Source of the DNA: Candidatus Phyllobacterium onerii
GTDB lineage: Bacteria > Pseudomonadota > Alphaproteobacteria > Rhizobiales > Rhizobiaceae
Assembly: GCF_028331445.1 (NCBI RefSeq)
Contig: NZ_JAQMHX010000008.1
Coordinates: 1 to 64,000 of the forward strand
Direction: 5' to 3'
DNA: 64,000 bases
Shown: piece by piece, positions 24,031 through 31,759 of the stretch
How the letters are laid out: each line of letters starts with the position of its first letter
How positions within the stretch are numbered: position 1 is the stretch's first letter
Notes under the pieces: generated by a model
Told to the model about the DNA's origin: nothing
Database searches by the model: none
The model's input: only the letters and a program-made list of their open reading frames with translations
Translations under genes and position numbers: made by a program

Positions 24031-24810
24031 ATGAACGGATCCGCCTTTTCGCTGAATGGTATCGGTTACGACGTTGATGGACGGACACTGCTCCATCCAT
24101 TGACGCTGGACATTCCACGGGGCGAGGTGGTCGGTATCCTTGGCCACAACGGGTCCGGAAAATCCACGCTGCTGAAGATATTGGCGCGTTTTCAGTCGCC
24201 AACGCACGGCCGCGTCGAATGTCTGGGGCAGGCGCTGGGATCGTTCCGGTCCAAGGAATACGCCAGGAAGGTTGCCTATCTGCCGCAACAGACTCCCGAC
24301 ACCGACGGCATGACCGTAAGGGAAGTCGTTGCTCTTGGCCGCTATCCCTGGCACGGAGCGCTTGGACGTTTCTCCAGTAACGACAGGGCCAAGGTTGGCG
24401 AAGCACTGGAGCTGACATCCATGACAGCGATGGCCGATCGCATTGTCGATACTCTGTCCGGCGGTGAACGCCAACGTGCCTTCCTGGCGATGCTGGTTGC
24501 CCAGGACACCGAGTGCCTGCTTCTTGACGAGCCGATCTCGGCTCTCGACATCAATCATCAGATCGAAGTTATGCGCCTCATCCAGAAGCTGGCGCACGAT
24601 CACGGTCGCTCCGTGCTTATCGTTCTGCATGACATCAACATGGCAGCGCGCTATTGCGACCGGTTGATTGCGCTTTCCAGCGGCAAGCTCGTGGCGCACG
24701 ACGAGACCGAGACGCTGATCACTGTGGACAGGCTCGATGCGATCTATGGCGTGCGCATGGGGATATTCCGGCATCCGGAAACGCAAGCGCCCATCAGTTA
24801 CGTCCTCTAA
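24031..24810 (+). CDS. fhuC: Ferric hydroxamate ABC transporter ATPase
   Basis: 259 residues. Walker A GHNGSGKST near residue 38, the Q-loop region YLPQQTPDTDGMTVREVVALGRYPW, signature LSGGERQR, Walker B CLLLDEPISALD, and switch His in VLHDINMAARYCD. The YPWHG segment is typical of iron-siderophore ATPases (FhuC/FepC). The ATG at 24031 starts ten bases after the receptor stop and has only a weak ribosome site, so translation may depend on the upstream gene. It powers uptake through the FhuB-like permease. Confidence 0.9.
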   Translation: MNGSAFSLNGIGYDVDGRTLLHPLTLDIPRGEVVGILGHNGSGKSTLLKILARFQSPTHGRVECLGQALGSFRSKEYARKVAYLPQQTPDTDGMTVREVVALGRYPWHGALGRFSSNDRAKVGEALELTSMTAMADRIVDTLSGGERQRAFLAMLVAQDTECLLLDEPISALDINHQIEVMRLIQKLAHDHGRSVLIVLHDINMAARYCDRLIALSSGKLVAHDETETLITVDRLDAIYGVRMGIFRHPETQAPISYVL

Positions 24811-24814
24811 GCCA

Positions 24815-25678
24815 ATGTCCTCAATACGCAGACGCGACTTTCTGTTTGGTGTGGCAGCAACTCTTGGTTGTTTGCCGGCAAAGGCACAGGGTGGAAGTGC
24901 TGCTCCGAGAGTCGTTTCGCTGGACTATGGTCTTGCGCAGACATTGATTGAACTTGGCGTGCCACCGATCGGGCTGATTGATACGACGGGATGGGCGAAC
25001 TGGACAGTGGAACCAGCTTTGCCGCCAAACGTCGCCAATCTCGGTTCCTCTCATGAGATCAACATGGAGCTGCTACAGCTGTTGAGACCCGATGTGATTG
25101 TGTCGACACCGTATCTCGAATGGGTCAGGCCACAGCTGGAGCAGATCGCGCCGGTCAAATCGTTCCCCGTTCATGCACTCGGGACATCACCGTTTCCCCA
25201 CATCATTGACGCGACCCAGGAACTCGGCCGTGTGCTCGGACGCGCGACAGAGGCGCAAGCGCTGATTGAGCGCTCGGAGATGGAATTGCGTGCAGCACGG
25301 GCGGCGACGAGCTATCTCGGCAAGGTCGCAGTGATTACCTTCATCGACGAACGCAATATCCGGATATACGGGCCCGGCGGCATTTTTCAGGATGTGTTCG
25401 ACCGTCTTGGACTGGAAAATGCCTGGACGCGGCCAACCAACGAATGGGGATTCGGCGATATCGGTATGGCCGATCTGTTTGATATTGGCGACGCGCGGCT
25501 CTTTTACATGGATCCGGTACCACCGGATGTGCTCGCAAACTTGCCGGGTAGTCCCCTTTGGCAAAGCATGCCGTTCGTTCAGTCGGGACATGCCCAGCAC
25601 ATGGCAAGCGTGCTGATGTTTGGCACACTGCCTGCGGCAACCCGTTTTGCCCGATTGCTCGTCGAAGGCACCGCATGA
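24815..25678 (+). CDS. fhuD: Periplasmic ferric siderophore-binding protein, Tat signal
   Basis: 287 residues. It begins with a twin-arginine type signal (SSIRRRDFLFGVAATLG), as several FhuD proteins do, then PRVVSLDYGLAQTLIELGVPPIG, the start of the class III (helical-backbone) iron-siderophore binding fold. LRPDVIVSTPYLEW and QAPLTYF-like loops are replaced by FIDERNIRIYGPGGIFQDVFDRLG, consistent with this family. It would hand the ferri-siderophore from the receptor to the permease. Start 24815 is four bases after the fhuC stop; the next gene overlaps its stop by four bases. Confidence 0.85.
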   Translation: MSSIRRRDFLFGVAATLGCLPAKAQGGSAAPRVVSLDYGLAQTLIELGVPPIGLIDTTGWANWTVEPALPPNVANLGSSHEINMELLQLLRPDVIVSTPYLEWVRPQLEQIAPVKSFPVHALGTSPFPHIIDATQELGRVLGRATEAQALIERSEMELRAARAATSYLGKVAVITFIDERNIRIYGPGGIFQDVFDRLGLENAWTRPTNEWGFGDIGMADLFDIGDARLFYMDPVPPDVLANLPGSPLWQSMPFVQSGHAQHMASVLMFGTLPAATRFARLLVEGTA

Positions 25679-27669
25679 GACATATTGCTGCCCGTCCATG
25701 GCTCACCACCGGCTTATTGTGGTGCATCGCCGCCGCCATCGCTGCGTTCAACCTCGGTCCTTTGATCAGCAGCACCGGAGTACGTGCTGTCTTTTCGCTG
25801 CCGTCAGCCGGTGACAGCCAGGCAGTCCTTCTGCACTATAGTGTTTTGCCACGGCTGGTGATGTCTTGCGTCTGCGGCTTGGCACTAGGATTATCCGGTG
25901 TTCTTTTCCAGCATGTGCTGCGCAATCCGCTCGCTTCACCTTCGACGTTGGGCGTGGAAGCAGGGGCCCAACTCGCGCTCGGCGTCGCGATGCTTTGGTT
26001 TCCGGCACTTCTCGGCTGGAGCCGGGATACGGCAACGGCTTTCGGTGGCTTTGCCGCGATGGCCGTCGTCTTTGCCGTCGCATGGCGATTCAAGTTCCAG
26101 CCGATTGCTGTCATCCTGACGGGCCTGGTTACCGGCCTCTACTGTACGGCAATCGTTACGCTGCTGACGTTGATGAACGACCACTATCTGTCAGGTCTAT
26201 TCGTCTGGGGTGGCGGATCGTTGAACCAGAACGACTGGCGCTCCGTTGGGGAACTTTTCCCGAAAGTTGTCGGCTGTACTGTACTCGCGCTGCTGCTCAT
26301 TCGGCAGCTGAGTGTCCTGACGCTTGGTGAGGCAGCGCAAGGACTTGGAGTCAAACTGCAATTTGTCAGGGCCGCTGCGCTGTTTGTCGCCGTGGCCCTG
26401 ACGACGTTCACGGTCAGCGCTGTAGGTGTGATCGGCTTTCTCGGCCTTGCTGCGCCAGCGATCGCGAGGGCTATTGGCGCCCGGCGGATCAATACAAGGC
26501 TCATTGTTGCTCCGCTCATCGGCGCTGCGTTGCTGATCATCGTTGATCAGATCATGCAAATCTATACCGCAAAAACAGGAAGCTATGTTCCGACCGGTGC
26601 GGCGACTGCGCTGATCGGAGTGCCGGTACTTCTGTTCGTGATGTTGAAGCGTGGCGGTTCGCTGCAAACGGCGGTTCAAAGCGGATCGTCCCCCGCCGCG
26701 AGCAGCCGGGCCCTGGTCCTGATAGCGACGCTTGCGGGTCTCGTCTTGGCCGTAGCAATGGCCGCGATATTTGTCGGCAGGGGCGTCGACGGATCGTGGA
26801 TAAGCAGCACAGGCGCGACACTGAAATCCCTGCTGCCATGGCGGCTGCCTCGACTCGTAGCTGCAACTTCCGCGGGCATCATGCTGGCGCTTGCCGGCAG
26901 CCTGTTGCAGCGACTGACTGGCAATGCCATGGCGAGTCCGGAGGTTCTGGGCGTCAGCGCCGGAACAGCGTTCGGATTGCTTTGTATCTTGTTTGTCGTA
27001 TCAGAACCGACCATTAGCCATCGACTTGCCGGCGGGTTTTTGGGTGCCGGGACAGTTCTCGCTATCCTCTTCGCGATGAGCCGCGCGGCGCATTCCGGTA
27101 ACCAGTTCCTTATGTTCGGTGTATCGCTGGGAGCATTTCTGACGGCGCTGATCTCTGTTGTGCTCGCCTCCGGCGACCCGCGAGCCCTGTCACTGATCAG
27201 CTGGATGGCCGGCTCTACCTATGGGGTCAGTAGTGCCATGTCATTGATAATATTGGCACTGGCCGTAGTCGGTGTCATCACGGTTATGCTCCTCGTTCGT
27301 CCGCTACAGCAATTCGCTTTGGGTGATCTATCGGCGCATTCACACGGCGTTGATGTGAAGAAGCTGCAGGTCCTGATCCTTGCCGTAGCCGCGCTGCTGA
27401 CAGCCATGGCCACATTGATCGTGGGTCCGTTGAGCTTCGTCGGCCTGATGGCTCCGCATCTCGCCCAGCGGCTTGGGCTGACGCGCGGCCTGCCGCATTT
27501 GATGGGCTCGGCACTGTGCGGAGCCCTGCTCATGGCAACAGCCGACTTCATCGGTCGCACTGCCTATTTCCCGTGGCAACTGCCGACAGGGCTTGTCGCT
27601 ACGCTGCTGGGCGGACCGGTGTTTGCGTTGCTACTTGTCCGCGGTCGCCCCTTGTCTAAGCTGCCCTAA
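25675..27669 (+). CDS. fhuB: Double-length ferric siderophore permease
   Basis: 664 residues from the ATG at 25675 (ATGA overlap with fhuD). The protein consists of two fused FecCD-type permease halves. Each half has the P-R-L-V sequence near its start (LPRLVMSCVCGLALGLSG and LPRLVAATSAGIMLALAG). Each also has QHVLRNPLASPSTLGVEAGA or QRLTGNAMASPEVLGVSAGT, and a late coupling region (GLAAPAIARAIGARR and GLMAPHLAQRLG). Such fused permeases are characteristic of FhuB of ferric-hydroxamate importers, which is good independent evidence for the ligand class. The 3' end overlaps the convergent rpoI gene by 14 bases. Confidence 0.9.
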   Translation: MRHIAARPWLTTGLLWCIAAAIAAFNLGPLISSTGVRAVFSLPSAGDSQAVLLHYSVLPRLVMSCVCGLALGLSGVLFQHVLRNPLASPSTLGVEAGAQLALGVAMLWFPALLGWSRDTATAFGGFAAMAVVFAVAWRFKFQPIAVILTGLVTGLYCTAIVTLLTLMNDHYLSGLFVWGGGSLNQNDWRSVGELFPKVVGCTVLALLLIRQLSVLTLGEAAQGLGVKLQFVRAAALFVAVALTTFTVSAVGVIGFLGLAAPAIARAIGARRINTRLIVAPLIGAALLIIVDQIMQIYTAKTGSYVPTGAATALIGVPVLLFVMLKRGGSLQTAVQSGSSPAASSRALVLIATLAGLVLAVAMAAIFVGRGVDGSWISSTGATLKSLLPWRLPRLVAATSAGIMLALAGSLLQRLTGNAMASPEVLGVSAGTAFGLLCILFVVSEPTISHRLAGGFLGAGTVLAILFAMSRAAHSGNQFLMFGVSLGAFLTALISVVLASGDPRALSLISWMAGSTYGVSSAMSLIILALAVVGVITVMLLVRPLQQFALGDLSAHSHGVDVKKLQVLILAVAALLTAMATLIVGPLSFVGLMAPHLAQRLGLTRGLPHLMGSALCGALLMATADFIGRTAYFPWQLPTGLVATLLGGPVFALLLVRGRPLSKLP

Positions 27670-28174
27670 GGGTCCGCTGACAGGCGCGGTGCGCGTCTTT
27701 GATCATGAAGTTGACGAGCGTTCTGGACACCCCCAGTTCTTCCGCAATATCCTTCTGTGGAATACCGTCTACGCGATGACGGACAAATGCGTCCTGGGTG
27801 CGCTTCGGCAGAGTGTTCAATGAGTTCAGTACTTCCCACAGAGTTTCAGTGCTCACCAGACAGTCGAGCGCGCTGACACTCGGGGCAGGGATGGAATCCA
27901 TACCGTCGACGGGTGTCATGTTGAGCTTTTCATAGGACCGTTTGCGGGCTTCGTCCAAAGCCAGATTATAAACCATGCGGCAAGCATAGCCGACCGGACA
28001 ACGGACGCAGCTTGACTGCATAGTGCATGCCTTAAGAACAGCATCATGAAATATATCTTCAGATTGCGTGGGGGAATGCAGAACGCCTTCGGCAATTTTC
28101 AGGAGCTTTGGCCTATATCGTATCAATATATCGACAAGGATATTGTCGTCATGTAGATTTATTTCTTTTCTCAT
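27656..28174 (-). CDS. rpoI: ECF sigma factor of the PvdS/RpoI iron-starvation type
   Basis: 172 residues. Region 2 includes VLHSPTQSEDIFHDAVLKA and YNLALDEARKRS; region 4 includes LPKRTQDAFVRHRVDGIPQKDIAEELGVSRTLVNFMIKDAHRAC. The TLVNFMI-x-DA stretch is very like PvdS of pseudomonads. No anti-sigma (FecR-like) gene is adjacent, as with RpoI of Rhizobium, whose supply is controlled by RirA at transcription. A TGA-N9-TCA box lies 121 bases upstream. Region 2 carries an unusual cysteine set (C50, C56, C59, C65). The ATG at 28174 has AAGAAG upstream. The likely targets are the two TAAAT-N16-CGT promoters at 17928-18010. Confidence 0.85.
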   Translation of the reverse strand: MRKEINLHDDNILVDILIRYRPKLLKIAEGVLHSPTQSEDIFHDAVLKACTMQSSCVRCPVGYACRMVYNLALDEARKRSYEKLNMTPVDGMDSIPAPSVSALDCLVSTETLWEVLNSLNTLPKRTQDAFVRHRVDGIPQKDIAEELGVSRTLVNFMIKDAHRACQRTLRAA

Positions 28175-28294
28175 TTTGGTATCTTCTTGATAGACGATTG
28201 CAATGAGGGATAAAATGGCTTTTGTCCGCGCATTTTAATTTAAAATGCTCGAGTAAAATTGCCAGCGATGTCGCGGGACAGCTATAAAATAATA

Positions 28295-28309
28295 TGATAA
28301 AACGAGTCA
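28295..28309. promoter_or_regulatory. RirA-type iron box upstream of rpoI
   Basis: TGATAAAACGAGTCA fits TGA-N9-TCA. It lies in the AT-rich leader region of rpoI (28175-28457 holds no gene). Symmetry does not extend beyond the core, so this is the weakest of the four boxes. Confidence 0.55.
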
Positions 28310-28457
28310 AGTTATTAAGTCAAAATAGTTACATGCTGCTCCTACGCATCTTCTCGACGACCTCCAACAACCGGGCGCTCGCATGAAGCAAGAATCGGGT
28401 TGAATTCGCGCGCCGATTGCACGATTTTTATGGCAGTTGAAACGCGAGGGCCGTGCG

Positions 28458-29021
28458 ATGGGCCATACAGTGCAGCATTATCTTATCTTCGAAACCGCGG
28501 GTGGCTTCTGCGGTATCGCCTGGAGCGATATCGGGATCACACGCTTTCAGTTACCGACAAAAAGCGCTGATGCAGCAGAACGGTTGCTGCTCCGCCGGAT
28601 ACCTGGCGCTGAACCTGGCCAGCCCTCTGAGCAGGTACTTCAAGCTGTGGCCGCGGCAAAACGCTATTTCGAGGGCGAAGAGATTGATTTTTTTGGGTTC
28701 AAGCTCGATTTGGGCGAGCAGGATGTTTTCTTCGAGCAGATATACGCTGCGGCACGGCAGTTGAGTTGGGGCCATACGACCACCTACGGTGCCTTGGCCA
28801 AGCAGCTTGGCGCAGGACCGGAAGCTGCACGTGATGTTGGTCAGGCCATGGCCAAGAACCCGGTGCCGTTGATTATTCCCTGCCATCGCGTATTGGCAGC
28901 CGGGGGCAAAGTCGGTGGTTTTTCCGCGCCTGGAGGCTCTGTCGCCAAAGCGCGCATGCTCGAGCTGGAAGGTGTTCATTTCGAATCACCGCAACCAGCG
29001 CAAAAGTCGTTTGGGTTCTAA
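28458..29021 (+). CDS. ogt: Methylated-DNA-protein-cysteine methyltransferase
   Basis: 187 residues from the ATG at 28458 (GAGGG ribosome site); an in-frame TTG seven codons earlier is less likely. The acceptor motif is LIIPCHRVLAAGGKVGGF near residue 140, preceded by the helix-turn-helix region SWGHTTTYGALAKQLG and the Asn-hinge region AMAKNPVP. The enzyme takes alkyl groups from O6 of guanine onto its cysteine and is consumed. Length fits the Ogt type, which lacks the Ada N-terminal domain. It stands alone between rpoI and the Fae-like gene. Confidence 0.9.
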   Translation: MGHTVQHYLIFETAGGFCGIAWSDIGITRFQLPTKSADAAERLLLRRIPGAEPGQPSEQVLQAVAAAKRYFEGEEIDFFGFKLDLGEQDVFFEQIYAAARQLSWGHTTTYGALAKQLGAGPEAARDVGQAMAKNPVPLIIPCHRVLAAGGKVGGFSAPGGSVAKARMLELEGVHFESPQPAQKSFGF

Positions 29022-29074
29022 ATAGCGGGACGGGGCAGTCAGGCCCGACAGGGCGCTTGTCACATCCCTGCCGT

Positions 29075-29614
29075 TCAATAATCGATGATGCCTTCCAGCG
29101 CGTAATGTTTGACCGTCTTGCGGTTGGCGATGAGTTCTTCGACCGTGGGCCTGCCGGTCATTGCCCGGGAAATTGCGAGCTTTGTCGCTTCGTAATTGGT
29201 ACGGTAAAGATCCTTGTGGTCAAGATTTTCGTCGTCGACGCAGCGGGGATCGAGCCAGACGGTAATGATCATGCAGAGTTCATCGGCTTGATCGCGGGGA
29301 AGAATATCTTCGATCAGACAGTCGACGATCGCATCGCCCATCGCCGCCTGTACGACCCCGCCAAGCAGTTCCGCATATGCCATGTTCTTGATTGTGACCT
29401 TGGTGGTCATCATCGTGGCAGGACGCACTGCCTGGTTGAGATCCCGCACCACGAACATACGGGTGTGACCCTTGACCTGTCCCATCATCGACGCAAACGC
29501 CTGTCCGACCGGACCCCTGACCGAGCCGATGACAACCTCGGGCATGGCGTCGGTCACCTGACCCTCCGCAGCCAAAACCGTTGCTTCACCCGTACGAAAC
29601 CAAATACCAGTCAT
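29075..29614 (-). CDS. Fae-like protein (formaldehyde-activating enzyme family) without the catalytic His
   Basis: 179 residues from the ATG at 29614 (GAGAGGGA ribosome site). It matches the formaldehyde-activating enzyme family across its length: RGPVGQAFASMM, MTTKVTIKN, ILPRDQADELCMIITVWLDP and NYEATKLAISRAM. True Fae condenses formaldehyde with tetrahydromethanopterin and uses a His in an A-H-I-D segment near residue 17. Here the aligned segment is A-M24-P-E, so the His is absent. No tetrahydromethanopterin-pathway gene is in the window. It is best called a Fae homologue (Fae2/Fae3-like), possibly aldehyde-related, of unknown activity. The alignment is from memory of the Methylobacterium sequence. 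Confidence 0.75.
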   Translation of the reverse strand: MTGIWFRTGEATVLAAEGQVTDAMPEVVIGSVRGPVGQAFASMMGQVKGHTRMFVVRDLNQAVRPATMMTTKVTIKNMAYAELLGGVVQAAMGDAIVDCLIEDILPRDQADELCMIITVWLDPRCVDDENLDHKDLYRTNYEATKLAISRAMTGRPTVEELIANRKTVKHYALEGIIDY

Positions 29615-29982
29615 GTGCTTCCCTCTCGATTGCAGGCAGAACCTATCGGCATCGCCCATGCCGGTCCAGCGGACGAAAAGTCGCTCTTCGCGCCACGACA
29701 ATACTGCGTGTGAATTGGATCAAACCACAGCCTCATTTCGAATCCACATATTGCCCCCTTGAGTTCGCGGCGCGATTCGAATAGGAATGACGCATCAGGC
29801 CGGGCCCCTCTGGCAGTTCTTGGAACTGCGATGTCGGACTGAGTGTTCAACTGGATGGCCTGGTTTCCTGGAATACAATCGACCGTAATTTTTTCACAGT
29901 TCAGTCCGCATTCCAAACGAAAGTGCAGATTGCCGTTGCTTTGTGATTTCGGATATTTCATGGAATTTGGGCGCCCCCAATT
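29615..29982. other. Intergenic region with a short hairpin
   Basis: This stretch of about 370 bases lies between divergent genes (Fae-like and TerC-family). I see no supported gene. A perfect 7-bp inverted repeat with a 3-nt centre, GCAGTTC (29813-29819) and GAACTGC (29823-29829), could be an operator. I looked for a manganese riboswitch ahead of the TerC-family gene and could not support one. Confidence 0.4.
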
Positions 29983-30000
29983 ATGGAAAACGGGTACCAC

Positions 30001-30654
30001 ATGAGCGAACTTCTCAGTGCCAGCGCACTTTCAGCCCTACTCCAGGTCATCATGATGGATCTGGTCCTGGCCGGCGACAATGCAATCGTCATCGGCCTGG
30101 CCGCCGCTGGCCTGCCAAAGGATCAGCGCGCCAAAGCCATTCTTCTCGGTATTATCGCAGCCACGGTGCTGCGCATCATTTTTGCGATCGCCACCACCCA
30201 ACTGTTGCAGATCATTGGTCTGTTGCTTGCGGGCGGTATCCTCCTGCTTTGGGTTTGCTGGAAAATGTGGCGGGAGCTTCGCACCAGCCATGCTGAAGAG
30301 ACCGAAGCCAATGAGGCGCTTTTACGGGGGGATATCGATGGTGATGGGCAAATTGCTGCGGGTGCTCCGCGCAAGACTTTCGCGCAAGCTGCATGGCAGA
30401 TCGTCATCGCGGATGTTTCGATGTCACTCGACAATGTGCTGGCTGTAGCCGGCGCTGCGCGTGATCATATTGAAATACTTGTCTTTGGCTTGATCCTGTC
30501 GATCGCCCTTATGGGTATTGCCGCAAGCTTCATTGCGCGCTTGCTTCAGCGTCACCGCTGGATCGCCTATGTTGGTCTTCTGATCATTCTCTACGTGTCG
30601 CTGGAAATGATTTATCGCGGAGCCAATGAGGTCTTCGCATACGCCAGTGTCTGA
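30001..30654 (+). CDS. TerC/YjbE-family integral membrane protein
   Basis: 217 residues from the ATG at 30001 (an in-frame ATG six codons earlier, at 29983, lacks a ribosome site). It has seven or so membrane segments with two aspartate-containing motifs, MMDLVLAGDNAIVIG and VIADVSMSLDNVLAVAG, which are the family hallmark. A hydrophilic loop of about 35 residues lies between them (EETEANEALLRGDIDGDGQ). TerC/YjbE relatives export or handle metal ions, manganese in several studied cases, or help metalate exoenzymes. Here the ion is unknown. It ends with a hairpin and has no operon partner. Confidence 0.8.
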   Translation: MSELLSASALSALLQVIMMDLVLAGDNAIVIGLAAAGLPKDQRAKAILLGIIAATVLRIIFAIATTQLLQIIGLLLAGGILLLWVCWKMWRELRTSHAEETEANEALLRGDIDGDGQIAAGAPRKTFAQAAWQIVIADVSMSLDNVLAVAGAARDHIEILVFGLILSIALMGIAASFIARLLQRHRWIAYVGLLIILYVSLEMIYRGANEVFAYASV

Positions 30655-30659
30655 TTGAT

Positions 30660-30688
30660 TTGCCGGCGGGGCATTGCGCCGCCGGCAA
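30660..30688 (+). terminator. Hairpin after the TerC-family gene
   Basis: 10-bp stem TTGCCGGCGG (30660-30669) with CCGCCGGCAA (30679-30688), 9-nt loop, five bases past the stop codon. Only TTCG follows, so it is terminator-like with a poor U-tract. Confidence 0.55.
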
Positions 30689-30770
30689 TTCGACTATCGG
30701 ATTACGGCCCTTGTTGCCGACCCTGCTAAAGCCTAGGTTTCAAGGATGCGGGTCCGGTATCGTCTGAACA

Positions 30771-31718
30771 ATGCAACACTATAAAAAGCCGTGGAGTGGA
30801 TGGGGCGCACTAGCGTCTGTTGCCCTGCATCTATCGGTGGCATTTCTGTTGCTGTTCCGCTTGACCGAGGCGCTGCCAAAGCCACCGGAAGAAGCTATCA
30901 AGGTAGAGGTCGTGCCTCCGGCGCCGCCCAAGCCGCCGGAGAAGACGCAAAACAAGCCAGCCGAGAGCAAGCCACAACCGGCGGCACCACTATCTCCGCC
31001 GCCGCCACAGGCGTTCGAGTCCGCCCTGGCCAAAACCGACGAGAAGGTGATCGAACCGCAGCTGCCTCCCGAAGAGCAAGAGGCGCCTCAAAGTGCCGAT
31101 TCAACACCGCAGGATGCGTCTCCGGCAAAGCCAGAGACGGAGACGGAACCGCTCGCAGAAAAGGCGCCGTCCGCCACCAAGCCTGACTTGCCAAAGCTTG
31201 ATCTTCCCGTGACGGACAGAGGCGACGTACCGCGCAAGGACGAAGCTCCGACGGCGGAACAGGTAGCGGATGCAAAAGCACTCGCGCAAAGTGAGAAGGC
31301 ACTTGCACCGAAGAAGCCGGCGGAGGCGAAAAGCGGCAAGCAGAAGCCACTCAAACTTACCCGAGCGAAGAAACTGTTTTCACCCGACGCATTGTCCGAT
31401 CCGAGGGTGAGACAGGCCATAGGCAACCTCCCGATAAACCGGAGGATCACGCAGTTGTGCGGGATTGAAGCAATGGAACAGGTCCGCAACCAAAGGCCTG
31501 ATGCCGACTTGCTGGCATATAGCCCGTCCGGCCGAACCATCGCGAGCGGTACATTGAGTTCCCGGGAGGGGGCATTTCGAAACAGGTCCAACTGGTACAA
31601 TCTGGACTTCAAATGCCAGGTCGATGCGGCAGCGATGAAAGTCGTTTCCTTCAGTTTCGGGATCGGCAACCCGGTACCAAGAAACGATTGGCCAGCGCGC
31701 AAGCTGCCAGTAGACTAG
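30771..31718 (+). CDS. DUF930 protein with TonB-like N-terminus
   Basis: 315 residues. A membrane segment at about 12-34 is followed by a long Pro/Glu/Lys/Ala-rich stretch (about 38-215), resembling the periplasm-spanning region of TonB. The C-terminal domain (about 205-315) begins FSPDALSDPRVRQAIGNLP and contains two cysteines (TQLCGIEAMEQVRN, DFKCQVDA). This is the DUF930 domain of rhizobia and Brucella, of unknown function. ExbB/ExbD genes are absent here, and the C-terminal domain is not that of TonB, so I do not call it an energy transducer. It may bridge inner membrane and cell wall or outer membrane. Confidence 0.75.
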   Translation: MQHYKKPWSGWGALASVALHLSVAFLLLFRLTEALPKPPEEAIKVEVVPPAPPKPPEKTQNKPAESKPQPAAPLSPPPPQAFESALAKTDEKVIEPQLPPEEQEAPQSADSTPQDASPAKPETETEPLAEKAPSATKPDLPKLDLPVTDRGDVPRKDEAPTAEQVADAKALAQSEKALAPKKPAEAKSGKQKPLKLTRAKKLFSPDALSDPRVRQAIGNLPINRRITQLCGIEAMEQVRNQRPDADLLAYSPSGRTIASGTLSSREGAFRNRSNWYNLDFKCQVDAAAMKVVSFSFGIGNPVPRNDWPARKLPVD

Positions 31719-31733
31719 GTTCCGGCGACTGTG

Positions 31734-31759
31734 GCGTGAGGCGACTTGGAACCTCACGC
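31734..31759. terminator. Hairpin between convergent genes
   Basis: 8-bp stem GCGTGAGG (31734-31741) with CCTCACGC (31752-31759), 10-nt loop. It lies between the DUF930 stop and overlaps the stop codon of the convergent cyclase gene. No T-run follows. Confidence 0.42.

Noticed and set aside
29830-30000. Possible manganese (yybP-ykoY) riboswitch ahead of the TerC-family gene
   Set aside because: The conserved purine-rich core and paired elements could not be found by eye, so no support remains.
30771-31718. Calling the Pro-rich membrane protein TonB
   Set aside because: The N-terminal anchor and Pro-rich span resemble TonB, but the C-terminal domain is DUF930 and no exbB/exbD genes are adjacent.
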